In this document: one piece after another, positions 9,926 through 18,099 of the stretch
Numbering within the stretch: position 1 is the stretch's first letter
How the letters are laid out: every line of letters starts with the position of its first letter
Assembly (NCBI GenBank): GCA_009602725.1
Contig: WELB01000091.1
Span: 226,447-247,418, forward strand
Length of the DNA: 20,972 bases
Origin: Spirogloea muscicola
Taxonomy: Eukaryota > Streptophyta > Zygnematophyceae > Spirogloeales > Spirogloeaceae
Direction of reading: 5' to 3'
Translations under genes and position numbers: made by a program
The notes under the pieces: model-generated
Told to the model about the DNA's origin: nothing
The model's database searches: none
The model's input: the letters and a program-made list of their open reading frames with translations, nothing else

Positions 9926-9933
9926 CTATATAG
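9926..9933 (+). promoter_or_regulatory. TATA box of the LTR promoter
   Basis: CTATATAG lies about 70 bases downstream of the last G-box. The same box in the 3' LTR (11305-11312) is the site of the nested insertion. Confidence 0.6.
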
Positions 9934-10444
9934 GGGGCTCCACTCTTGTAACAGACAGCTCTTGGCAGACGCCCAATCCATTCCCATCTGCATTAGCGCT
10001 GCCTCGGCTCCGGCGGCCTAACCCACCGTCGTTAGACCCGCAGTCGTTTCACTGGTGGAGACGCCGGTCCCTTGCGCGCGGGCAGGCCGCCAACCGACGA
10101 CGCCGGCTCCCGAGCCGAGGAGGAAGAGCGCGACGACAGCGCCACCTCTTGACGACTGAAGGGCGACGAGCGCGACACCAGCGCCACGCCGCCACGAACC
10201 CCGCTTGCGGCTCCTGACCCACGGCAAGGCCCCCCACGAGTTCCGGCAACGAGCGGACTGCGGTCAACAAGGGTAACTGGCCAGCTTAAAGCGGACGCCT
10301 GCGGCACGCACTGCTTGCGAGCATGGCGGTCCTGCTGGCCAGACAACAACAGCATGTGCCGATGCGAGCGGCAACAGCAGCAGACCTGGAACGCCAGCGA
10401 CAAGAAATCCGAGACACAATTCACGATTCGAGCAGCAGAGCAGC

Positions 10445-10606
10445 ATGACGACGACAACGACGACGGAAGAGAAGATGGGGTACATTCTCTTACCTTTCTC
10501 ATCCGAGTTTGAGGAAGATGCCCACGATGCTGAGGAGAGCAGAACGCTGCCCCGACATAGCTTGGGGATGACGACGACGACGACGATGACGACGACGACG
10601 ACTATA
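10445..10606. repeat. GAC/GAT trinucleotide tracts inside the LTR element
   Basis: Runs of GAC with scattered AAC, GAT and GAG triplets at about 10445-10470 and 10567-10603. Reading frames through them give poly-Thr, poly-Asp or poly-Val and are not taken as genes. Confidence 0.75.
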
Positions 10607-11026
10607 ACAACAAACGAGATCTGCAATGCGGAGAGAAGGACGAGGAGGAACAGAACAGGAAGATCACAGCAAGGTACTGCAGAAGGAAGGATGAAGAAGG
10701 ACAGCCAAGCCCCCGGGATTTTTTCTGGGGGGGGGCAGTAGGCAGAATAAGGAGGAGCCGAGCTCCCGCAGGGGGCGAGGCGATTTGCAGGGACGCCAGT
10801 GGGGAGGCGAGCACAGGGAGCCTCCACAGAACCCGGCAGGGCGACGAGCCACTACAGGTGGCGAGGAGACATGCAGGGCTGGCGTGCAGAGGCGAGCGAG
10901 GAGAGCGCAGCGAGCCACAGCGAGCCTCAGCACCTGCAACCTTTTTCACTTTTTTGGCTTGGTGTGAAATGCATAGATTTGATTTGATGCACTCTCCTCC
11001 TAAGCCATGAAGCTCAGCTTCTCCGT

Positions 11027-11040
11027 AGAAGAGAGAGAGA
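11027..11040 (+). other. Polypurine tract
   Basis: AGAAGAGAGAGAGA ends exactly at the first base of the 3' LTR. This is the expected position of the plus-strand primer in LTR retrotransposons and fixes the element's orientation. Confidence 0.75.
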
Positions 11041-11778
11041 TGTAACGGTAAAGGACAGTTAGCGGCAATAGTTAGCCTAACAGGCTGACAGTTATAGTAA
11101 TAGTATTGACGATGCATCTAGCGTGCACGACAGTTGGACGATTTGATGAGTGCCACGTAGTTCACGCATAGGCGCCACGTGGAGACACGTCATCATGCTC
11201 CACGTGGCGACACGTAGCGGTCCACGTGTCCAATGTGACACGTGGCCTAGGCAGGTAACACTGCTGGCTGCACAGCTGTTGGCCATCTGCCGCCTGGGGG
11301 TCTCCTATATAGACTTTGTTCATTCATTTTCGGGCTGGTTGTTCCAGCCCCTATTCTCAACGGGCGAGCACTTGCTATATAGAAGAAAGTGCTCGCCCAT
11401 TGAGAATAGGGGCTGGAACAACCAGCCCGAAAAAGAATGAACAGAGTACGAGAAGGGGGCCAGGGGAAGCGCTAAGTAACAGAAACAAAGCTGCTACGAG
11501 ACACTCAGTAACCCCTGCTAAGCAGCCGCACATCAGAAATGCTGGGCTCCTGGAAGTGGGTCCCCTGGCCAGAGCCAGAGGCAGCAGCGAGGGCTCTGCC
11601 GGCACGAAGGTGCAGCGCCCGGGCCATGGACCTCTGCAGCGAGTGGGAGCTCCTATATAGGGAGCTCCACTCTTGTAACAGACAGCTCTTGGCAGACGCC
11701 CAATCCATTCCCATCTGCATTAGCGCTGCCTCGGCTCCGGCGGCCTAACCCACCGTCGTTAGACCCGCAGTCGTTTCA
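11041..11778 (+). repeat. 3' LTR, split by a nested insertion
   Basis: Matches the 5' LTR on both sides of 11313-11660. Relative to the 5' LTR it lacks 10 bases near 11265 and has 3 extra bases near 11191. Confidence 0.9.
11313..11660. mobile_element. Family A insertion with foldback end, nested in the 3' LTR
   Basis: CTCCTATATAG occurs on both sides (11302-11312 and 11650-11660) and only once in the intact LTR, so it is an 11-base target duplication. The insert opens with an inverted repeat: 11313-11372 pairs with 11388-11447 with three mismatches I can see, around a 15-base loop. The rest (to 11649) is a family A unit closely matching 2047-2275. CTATATAG also appears in the hairpin loop (11375-11382), giving three copies in all. 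Confidence 0.8.
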
Positions 11779-11785
11779 GAGGGCA

Positions 11786-11910
11786 TCATCCAATCGCTGC
11801 TTCACTTTCCGTCGGACGCGGGCTTAATCATCCAATCGCTGCGCACGTTCCGCTGGACGCGGGCATATCTCTTTAATCGCTTTGCTGCCCACGTTCCGTC
11901 TGACGCGGGC
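11786..11910. repeat. Short tandem repeats, about 40-45 base unit
   Basis: Three imperfect units starting near 11786, 11827 and 11873 share CAATCGCTGC, a TTCCG block and GACGCGGGC. A weaker fourth (CCCGTCGGACACGGG) follows near 11936. Related sequence at 9617-9654 lies on the other side of the LTR element. Confidence 0.65.
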
Positions 11911-12789
11911 GCACCCCCCAAACCGTCGTCCCATTCCCGTCGGACACGGGAAGGCCCAACCCAATCAACTAGCCGTGACAGCCTGGTCACGGCGTGCAGG
12001 CATACCGCCGCCCATGTCGATTTCTGACAGCAGTGAGCGGTGGCAGTGCCTTTTCTTGCCGCCCACACCACACACAGAGAGGTCCTCAATCATAGACCGA
12101 GAAGAAGTGGTACTCCCAATGGGGGCAAGGGCTGCGAAAAGCCAGCCCAAAAGAATTGTCAAAGGTTCGAAGAGAGCTCCAGCAAGCGCGTCGAAGGTGT
12201 GATTTACCTCAACGGGCCGTGGGTAATCAGCTAGCTAGGCCGTAGTGGGACATGGTAGGACAATGGTAGGAGTACGTCTCAGGTCACACTGGCTTTGAGG
12301 CCTGGGGTCAGATGAGCAGCATAGCTCACCCCATTAAACAATGTATTTCTCCTGACCAGCATAAGGGTGTGGAGGACCAGAGCCGAGCCAAGTCTTTCTC
12401 GGCTCTGTCTCTCCTTTTGGCCTTTGCCACTGTCGCCGCCGCCGCTGCCGCCGCTGTCGCCGTCCCTGCTGCTGCTCCTGCCGCCGCTGCCGCCGTCGCT
12501 GCTGCTGCTGCCGTCACCGCCGCCGCTATCGCCGCTGTTACAACAACGAGCGTAGTGCGCGCGTACGGTGTCACGCCAGGAGGGCGTTGCATAGGCGTCC
12601 GTGTAATCGCCGCTAGAGAGCCTCACCCCCGAGAAGCTTCTGGCACCGGCACGTAAGACCGGACGCACCTGGTAAGACGCAAAGATTGTGGCCTTGTGTG
12701 TTGTTGAGCGACTACAAGCATAACCTTGCGTTGCTCTGAGGTGTTGCATATATCCAGCACCTGTTCCTTGCAAGAGTGCATACATCTTT
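11911..12789. other. Intergenic DNA with a GCN tract, no gene recognised
   Basis: Contains a diverged family A copy (about 12095-12190: AAGCCAGCCCAAAAGAAT) and the alanine-type trinucleotide tract at 12428-12541. A + frame at 12312-12656 reads through the tract as poly-Ala; it has no domain and its length is explained by the repeat, so it is not called. Confidence 0.45.
12428..12541. repeat. (GCC/GCT)n trinucleotide repeat
   Basis: Imperfect GCC, GCT and GTC triplets. All six frames stay open through it, producing spurious ORFs on both strands. Confidence 0.85.
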
Positions 12790-13010
12790 GTTCCTCGACA
12801 CTGGGCTCAGTAGCCCCGACCGAAGTAGACAGGACTGAGCTTGGCTCCTGATCGGTTTCCAGTCACTACGAATATCGGTTACGGGTACTTGAAACTTGGT
12901 TTTGGACCGTTGAGACTCGGATACAGATACCAGCCGAGTGGTCGTATTCCTGCATTGAGTGCCCAGTGTTTATCTTGTTGCTTGCACATACTTTACAGAG
13001 CCGAGAAAGA

Positions 13011-13775
13011 CTTCCAGAGCCATGTGGGCGTAGAGGTTGGCGGCCGGTGCTGACGATCAATGCAAGCTTGCAGCATCTTCGCGGGGGCGAGGTTGGTCCA
13101 GTGAACACGGCGCCTATCTGCCAGGGAACCCAGGTAGGCAGCGTCAAGAATGTTGTACGGACCCAAGATGTCGCACACTGTATTGAAAGCAAAGCGCGCC
13201 CTTGGATGATTCTCGCGCGGCTCAACGTTCTCCACGATGTAACCAAGGTCCTTGGTCTGCCGCGCCTGAACTGCGTGCAGAAACTTCGCGAAAGGCTTGA
13301 ATAGGGCCGTCGATGGATGACCAAAACCTTTGCCTAACCCTATTGGGCTAAACCCCTGACATGGGAAGCCCGCAATGATGAGGTCTACTGGAGGTAGGAG
13401 ATTCTGCACAGGGCTAACCGCTGCCTCACAAATGTCCTGGGGGAGCAAAGAATCCCACTCAAGGAAAGTAGAATCAGTGATCAACAGAGGATACTGACTC
13501 TTTAATATGTCCAAGTGGTGCGTAGCAGCTTCGCGTGCTGCAGAATCATTGTCAATATAGAAATACCGGGCTACTTTAATATGACTAGCCATAGCGGCTC
13601 GGAATCCATTTGCTGTACCCCCGAACACTTCGACCAAAACGATACCGTCATCGGGAACCGTCCAAGGTATGATGCCGTTGTAAAGGGTACCAATTGCCTC
13701 CACATCCTGATGGCCCGCATTGGACCGTTCCCGATGACGGTATCGTTTTGGTCGAAGTGTTCGGGGGTACAGCAA
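13011..13775 (-). pseudogene. Retroelement-type cytosine-C5 DNA methyltransferase domain (first copy, left arm)
   Basis: The minus-strand frame from 13775 to 12993 encodes 260 residues with DNMT3-like catalytic motifs in order: motif I LVEVFGGTANGF (47-58), the acidic SAM-site YIDND (73-77), motif IV GFPCQGFSPIG (136-146, nucleophile C139), motif VI VENVEPREN (181-189) and RRRVHWTN (221-228). Such enzymes methylate C5 of cytosine in DNA. The ATG lies in the opposing palindrome arm, so the real start is lost; GHQDVEAIGTLYNGIIP in the spacer is probably genuine upstream protein. Homology with the other arm ends at 13011, after which the frame soon stops. The target-recognition region and motifs IX and X are absent. 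It is a truncated fragment, probably not an active enzyme alone. Confidence 0.8.
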
Positions 13776-14177
13776 ATGGATTCCGAGCCGCTATGGCTAG
13801 TCAAATTAAAGTAGCCCGGTATTCCTCTATTGACAATGATTCTGCAGCACGCGAAGCTGCTACGCACCACTTGGACATATTAAAAAGTCAGTATCCTCTG
13901 TTGATCACTGATTCTAATTTCCTTGAGTGGGATTCTTTGCTCCCCCAGGACATTTGTGAGGCAGCGGTTAGCCCTGTGCTGAATCTCCTACCTCCAGTAG
14001 ACCTCATCATTGCGGGCTTCCCATGTCAGGGGTTTAGCCCAATAGGGTTAGGCAAAGGTTTTGGTCATCCATCGACGGCCCTGTTCAAGCCTTTCGCGAA
14101 GTTTCTGCACGCAGTTCAGGCGCGGCAGACCAAGGACCTTGGTTACATCGTGGAAAACGTTGAGCCGCGCGAGAATT
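13720..14177 (+). pseudogene. Methyltransferase fragment, right arm of first copy, cut at the N
   Basis: Same domain as the minus-strand arm, starting at WTVPDDG and running through GFPCQGF to VENVEPREN, where it meets the N at 14178. It is the incomplete version of 15109-15764, and exists as a separate locus only if the 1388-base duplication is real. Confidence 0.7.
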
Positions 14178-14399
14178 NGTTCCTCGACACTGGGCTCAGT
14201 AGCCCCGACCGAAGTAGACAGGACTGAGCTTGGCTCCTGATCGGTTTCCAGTCACTACGAATATCGGTTACGGGTACTTGAAACTTGGTTTTGGACCGTT
14301 GAGACTCGGATACAGATACCAGCCGAGTGGTCGTATTCCTGCATTGAGTGCCCAGTGTTTATCTTGTTGCTTGCACATACTTTACAGAGCCGAGAAAGA

Positions 14400-15164
14400 C
14401 TTCCAGAGCCATGTGGGCGTAGAGGTTGGCGGCCGGTGCTGACGATCAATGCAAGCTTGCAGCATCTTCGCGGGGGCGAGGTTGGTCCAGTGAACACGGC
14501 GCCTATCTGCCAGGGAACCCAGGTAGGCAGCGTCAAGAATGTTGTACGGACCCAAGATGTCGCACACTGTATTGAAAGCAAAGCGCGCCCTTGGATGATT
14601 CTCGCGCGGCTCAACGTTCTCCACGATGTAACCAAGGTCCTTGGTCTGCCGCGCCTGAACTGCGTGCAGAAACTTCGCGAAAGGCTTGAATAGGGCCGTC
14701 GATGGATGACCAAAACCTTTGCCTAACCCTATTGGGCTAAACCCCTGACATGGGAAGCCCGCAATGATGAGGTCTACTGGAGGTAGGAGATTCTGCACAG
14801 GGCTAACCGCTGCCTCACAAATGTCCTGGGGGAGCAAAGAATCCCACTCAAGGAAAGTAGAATCAGTGATCAACAGAGGATACTGACTCTTTAATATGTC
14901 CAAGTGGTGCGTAGCAGCTTCGCGTGCTGCAGAATCATTGTCAATATAGAAATACCGGGCTACTTTAATATGACTAGCCATAGCGGCTCGGAATCCATTT
15001 GCTGTACCCCCGAACACTTCGACCAAAACGATACCGTCATCGGGAACCGTCCAAGGTATGATGCCGTTGTAAAGGGTACCAATTGCCTCCACATCCTGAT
15101 GGCCCGCATTGGACCGTTCCCGATGACGGTATCGTTTTGGTCGAAGTGTTCGGGGGTACAGCAA
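14400..15164 (-). pseudogene. Methyltransferase domain, second copy of the left arm
   Basis: The encoded 260 residues are identical to those of the frame at 12993-13775, shifted by 1389 bases. It carries all the same motifs and the same truncation. It is probably the same genomic locus counted twice by the assembly. Confidence 0.7.
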
Positions 15165-15866
15165 ATGGATTCCGAGCCGCTATGGCTAGTCAAATTAAAG
15201 TAGCCCGGTATTCCTCTATTGACAATGATTCTGCAGCACGCGAAGCTGCTACGCACCACTTGGACATATTAAAAAGTCAGTATCCTCTGTTGATCACTGA
15301 TTCTAATTTCCTTGAGTGGGATTCTTTGCTCCCCCAGGACATTTGTGAGGCAGCGGTTAGCCCTGTGCTGAATCTCCTACCTCCAGTAGACCTCATCATT
15401 GCGGGCTTCCCATGTCAGGGGTTTAGCCCAATAGGGTTAGGCAAAGGTTTTGGTCATCCATCGACGGCCCTGTTCAAGCCTTTCGCGAAGTTTCTGCACG
15501 CAGTTCAGGCGCGGCAGACCAAGGACCTTGGTTACATCGTGGAAAACGTTGAGCCGCGCGAGAATTATCGAAGGGCGCGCTTTGACTTCAATACGGTGTG
15601 CGACATCTTGGGTCCGTACACCATTCTTGACGCTGCCTACCTGGGCTCCCTGGCAGATAGGCGCCGTGTTCACTGGACCAACCTCGCACCCGCGAAGATG
15701 CTGCAAGCTTGCATCGATCGTCAGCACCGGCCGCCCAACCTCTACGCCCACATGGCTCTGGAAGGTAGTTGAGCAGTCTCAAACTAGGATCAGTCAGAAA
15801 GACCTTGCCTATCAGTTCTGCTTGTGGTTGCAGGAAAAGGGTTACGGCAAGTCCAGGGTCTTTTGA
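15109..15866 (+). pseudogene. Cytosine-C5 DNA methyltransferase domain, right arm with native downstream sequence
   Basis: Carries motif I (VEVFGGTANGF), GFPCQGFSPIG, VENVEPREN and RRRVHWTNLAP, about 97% identical in DNA to the left arm. Near 15734 it has one extra C (GCCGCCC versus GCCGCC), which shifts the frame: the first frame ends at 15774, while the frame matching the left arm (TSTPTWLWK) continues with VVEQSQTRISQKDLAYQFCL to TGA at 15864-15866. Homology between arms stops at 15764, just before GTAGTT, which also looks like a splice donor. The substitution pattern keeps all catalytic residues. It is followed closely by the zinc-knuckle segment, suggesting both come from one retroelement polyprotein. 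Confidence 0.8.
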
Positions 15867-16303
15867 TGATGCGTCGACAATACCTCAACAAGAAGGACGT
15901 CGACATTGAAGATGTCTACTGAGTAATGTTGGACAAAGAAACTGACGACTTTAAATTGGAATGTGCGGATGAACGCTTTGCAGGCGCTCAAGGCACTGCT
16001 GAGAAGAAGCCGACTGCTGTGTCACCAGACAAGGCCAGAGGTATGAAGAAGGCCTTTGCAGCTTACCCATCCGTTGCGTGTCCAACAGAGATTTCTGTGA
16101 CTAGGTCGGTCACAGAATGTCATGGGTGTTGTAAACAAGGTCACGTAAGGAGAGATTGTCCCAGGAGTCACCAGACTTCAGTTGCTCTATGTGCCTATTG
16201 CTCCAAACCGGGTCACATAGAAGAACAGTGTTGGGGCAAGTTTCCAGGCAAAACGACAAGGAGCCGCCGGCGCGTGGTCAATCAGTTTCCTCCTCTCTCC
16301 TAG
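15866..16303 (+). pseudogene. Gag-like fragment with two CCHC zinc knuckles
   Basis: A + frame from 15866 (MMRRQYLNKKDVDIEDVY) ends in TGA at 15920-15922; the same frame reopens at ATG 15926 for 125 codons to 16303. That part has two zinc knuckles of the form C-X2-C-X4-H-X4-C: CHGCCKQGHVRRDC (65-78) and CAYCSKPGHIEEQC (89-102), followed by a basic stretch (TRSRRR). Paired CCHC knuckles are typical of retrotransposon Gag nucleocapsid, which binds RNA. Matrix and capsid parts are not recognised. The upstream frame (QKDLAYQFCLWLQEKGYGKS) joins it only across a frameshift near 15860. It is broken, but its position 100 to 350 bases after the methyltransferase points to one element. Confidence 0.75.
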
Positions 16304-16316
16304 GGGCCAGAAGATT

Positions 16317-16390
16317 CGCCCCGCGTGATCTCCGCCGTGTAAGGCGGCGCGCACGCCGCCGCCGCCGCCGCCGCCGCCGGGGCGCGGGCC
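16317..16390. repeat. GC-rich tract with (CGC)n
   Basis: Pure CGC repeats at about 16337-16380 inside a CG-rich block, directly after the gag-like frame and before a family A related repeat beginning near 16397. Confidence 0.8.
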
Positions 16391-16396
16391 GGCCGG

Positions 16397-16640
16397 CAAA
16401 TGTATTGGCTTGAATTGGCCTCGCTTTCATTTCATGCGCACCGCGCGCCTTCTTTCTGCAGCGGCTTGCATGGTAGGCCATCGAACATCGGCAGGGACAG
16501 CAAGGTGAGCTACCCGGCTTCAACGTCGCCAGGTCGCTTGCGCAGGTGTTCCGTATGCGGCTGTCCATGTCTTCCAACGGTCCTAGGCTCACGCAGTGCA
16601 CTTGCGGGCAGGCTGTGCCATAGCTGCTGCTTCTGAGTCT
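16397..16640. repeat. Dispersed repeat copy, + orientation
   Basis: TGTATTGGCTTGAATTGGCC through GCGCACCGCGCGCCTTCT matches the end of the insertion at 8503-8860 and, reversed, sequence near 1943-1995. The part from about 16500 (TCGCTTGCGCAGGTGTTCCG) resembles the reverse complement of 2280-2330, the outer end of a family A unit. Confidence 0.6.
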
Positions 16641-16660
16641 TATTGGGGTGCCTCTTTTCC

Positions 16661-17105
16661 AGCTGCAAGTTACTCCGACTTGCAGCTGCTGACTCGGGGT
16701 ACTAACTCACATCCGCTGTAGTCTCTTGCATAAGTGTGTGCTTTTGGCGCCTTTCGGCTCTTTGGACCTTGTTATTCCTTTTGGGCTGGCCTGTCACGGC
16801 TACTGCCGTGAATTGAAAGAGCTGTTCTTCTTTTTTAAAAAGAGCCACTTCTCAGAGCCATTGCCTAAATGTGGAAGAGCTATTTCCCTCCCTCATCCGC
16901 TTTCCGGGCCTTTAAAGCCCCTGTCCGTTGTTTCTGGTCCTTGTACATTCCTTCCTTCGCTAGAGCTTACTAAGTGAATTATCCTACCGAGAAGCTTTGA
17001 GAAAGCGCTTTGTACAGAAAATAGCTCTTCAATTTACGGCAATGGCTGTGAGAGGCTAGCCCAAAGGAATGTAGAAAGTATGAAAGGGCCGGAAGGAGAG
17101 ATACT
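16661..17105. repeat. Foldback element
   Basis: A perfect 10-base hairpin (AGCTGCAAGT at 16661-16670, ACTTGCAGCT at 16678-16687) opens the segment. The larger arms 16745-16832 and about 17016-17100 are inverted copies at roughly 75-80% by eye: GGGCTGGCCTGTCACGGCTA pairs with TGGCTGTGAGAGGCTAGCCC. The right arm keeps family A phrases (GCCCAAAGGAATG). The middle is AT-richer and non-coding. Structurally it is MITE-like. Confidence 0.6.
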
Positions 17106-18099
17106 AAATAAGAATGTGATGTATGTGCTTCTGATCCAGCTCTTTGTTGGATAAACGATCTTGCTTGAATAAGATGGTTGAACAGCTGACGCAATCAGCA
17201 GAATGCAAAAGAGCCGGGGAGGCACAGTAATAGTAAAGCCCTGGAGATGCGCAGGTCAACTTACTCCCGAGAATGTCTTGCTTGCATGTGGCTGGATCAT
17301 TGATGCCTCTTTGGGCTGCGAGCTACATCCACACCTGGGCCCAAGTCGCTGCCCGTGTCCACAAGAAGAATCTGCGCTTGAGCAGGCTCGCCAACTTCTG
17401 TGATCCACAAACTAAGTTCCTGAGCCCAAATTGTAGCCTGAATGAGGTGTGCCGATCTGTATGTCCGAGTAGCTGCTTGAGCTGCTCCAATTTTCACGGG
17501 AGCTCTTGTGCAGCTGGTTATTGAAGCCTGGGCAATCTTCAAAGTTGGAGGCAAGTCCATGTCCTTAGGGTGGATTGTGGCTCATCTCCACTGACCTGTT
17601 TCTGATCTTACCTCAAAGTCATGTATTGTGCTGCACTGATGGTATTGTGGATTCTTGTGTACTTGTCAGATCCACATACCGGTTAGCACCAATGGTGGTG
17701 GCAACTGCAGCTGCAAGTGTTGATGAAAAGTACTGTAGAGGGCAAGGCCCTCTTCATTGCCACACCATGGTTGACATCCTCCTGCATGTATATTGCCGCC
17801 GGCAATTATGGCGAGTAGACACAGTGGCTGCCTCACTTGTTGCTCTGGAGAGGGGAAGCAATAGTAAGATTCCTGTCAGGCCACTTACGCCGCAAAAGGG
17901 TCGAGCAAGCCAAAGTGTCGCTGGCCTACAGCATGCCTGAATGGTCCAGGCATGAGAGGGGCAGTGCCTGTGCCGACTTGCAACAAGCACCTCTGCTTCG
18001 GCAGGAGCATGAGGAGCAGCGCAGCGGGCGACCAGAGTGGGATTCTCATAGGTGCTGCGACGAGGCAAAATTGACGGTCAACTTCGAGGCCGTCAGTGA
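17106..18099. other. No gene recognised
   Basis: Several open frames of 60 to 120 codons on both strands, none with a convincing motif or a plausible exon chain. It separates the foldback element from the CpG-rich region upstream of the gene at 18508. Confidence 0.4.

Larger units (their letters stand above)
9655..10051 (+). repeat. 5' LTR
   Basis: TG...CA boundaries, matched almost base for base by 11041-11778. It holds a G-box cluster, a TATA box and presumably the transcription start. Confidence 0.9.
9655..11778 (+). mobile_element. Non-autonomous LTR retrotransposon (TRIM/LARD-like)
   Basis: Two LTRs begin TGTAACGG and end CGTTTCA: 9655-10051 (397 bases) and 11041-11778 (390 bases once the nested insert is removed). 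They differ by a 10-base and a 3-base indel and a few substitutions. The element is flanked by GAGG at 9651-9654 and 11779-11782. The internal region (10052-11040, 989 bases) has no gag, protease, RT or integrase motif. A purine run at 11027-11040 touches the 3' LTR and serves as polypurine tract, so the element reads on +. TGGTGGAGACGCCGG at 10053 is a candidate primer site one base past the 5' LTR; the matching tRNA was not identified. Mobilisation would need proteins supplied by another element. Confidence 0.88.
12790..15566. repeat. Identical 1388-base tandem copies separated by one N
   Basis: 12790-14177 and 14179-15566 are offset by exactly 1389 bases and identical wherever I compared them; frames at equal offsets encode identical proteins. 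The only base between them is the N at 14178. Real tandem copies of a transposon fragment would rarely be identical and abut at an N, so an unmerged contig overlap is the better reading. If so, the true sequence runs 12789 directly into 14179. Confidence 0.8.
13011..15764. repeat. Head-to-head palindrome of the methyltransferase domain
   Basis: Left arm 13011-13665 and right arm start 13720 surround a 54-base spacer; in the second copy the arms are 14400-15054 and 15109-15764. By eye the 655/656-base arms differ by about 17 substitutions and one indel. The spacer encodes extra N-terminal residues only in the minus-strand frame, so that arm looks like the parent and the other like an inverted duplicate. 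Confidence 0.8.

Noticed and set aside
10264-10827. 187-codon minus-strand frame with a poly-Val segment
   Set aside because: The hydrophobic run is the translation of GAC repeats on the opposite strand inside a non-coding LTR element.
12312-12656. Alanine-rich 114-codon + frame and its minus-strand counterparts
   Set aside because: The openness is produced by the GCC/GCT trinucleotide repeat; every frame through it is open and no flanking domain is visible.
12842-13010. Idea that the sequence outside the left methyltransferase arm is an LTR
   Set aside because: No matching copy with TG...CA ends or target duplication was found elsewhere in the window; the only repeat of it is the assembly-type duplicate.
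12790-14177. Possibility that the short direct repeats and identical units form a CRISPR-like array
   Set aside because: The unit is 1.4 kb, present twice, contains coding sequence and an internal palindrome, and is separated by an N. Nothing resembles short repeats with spacers, and the genome is eukaryotic.
17297-17560. Minus-strand frame with ILLVDTGSDLG, resembling an aspartic protease active site
   Set aside because: Only the short DTG motif fits; there is no second lobe, no flap region and no neighbouring gag or RT in that orientation. Probably chance.
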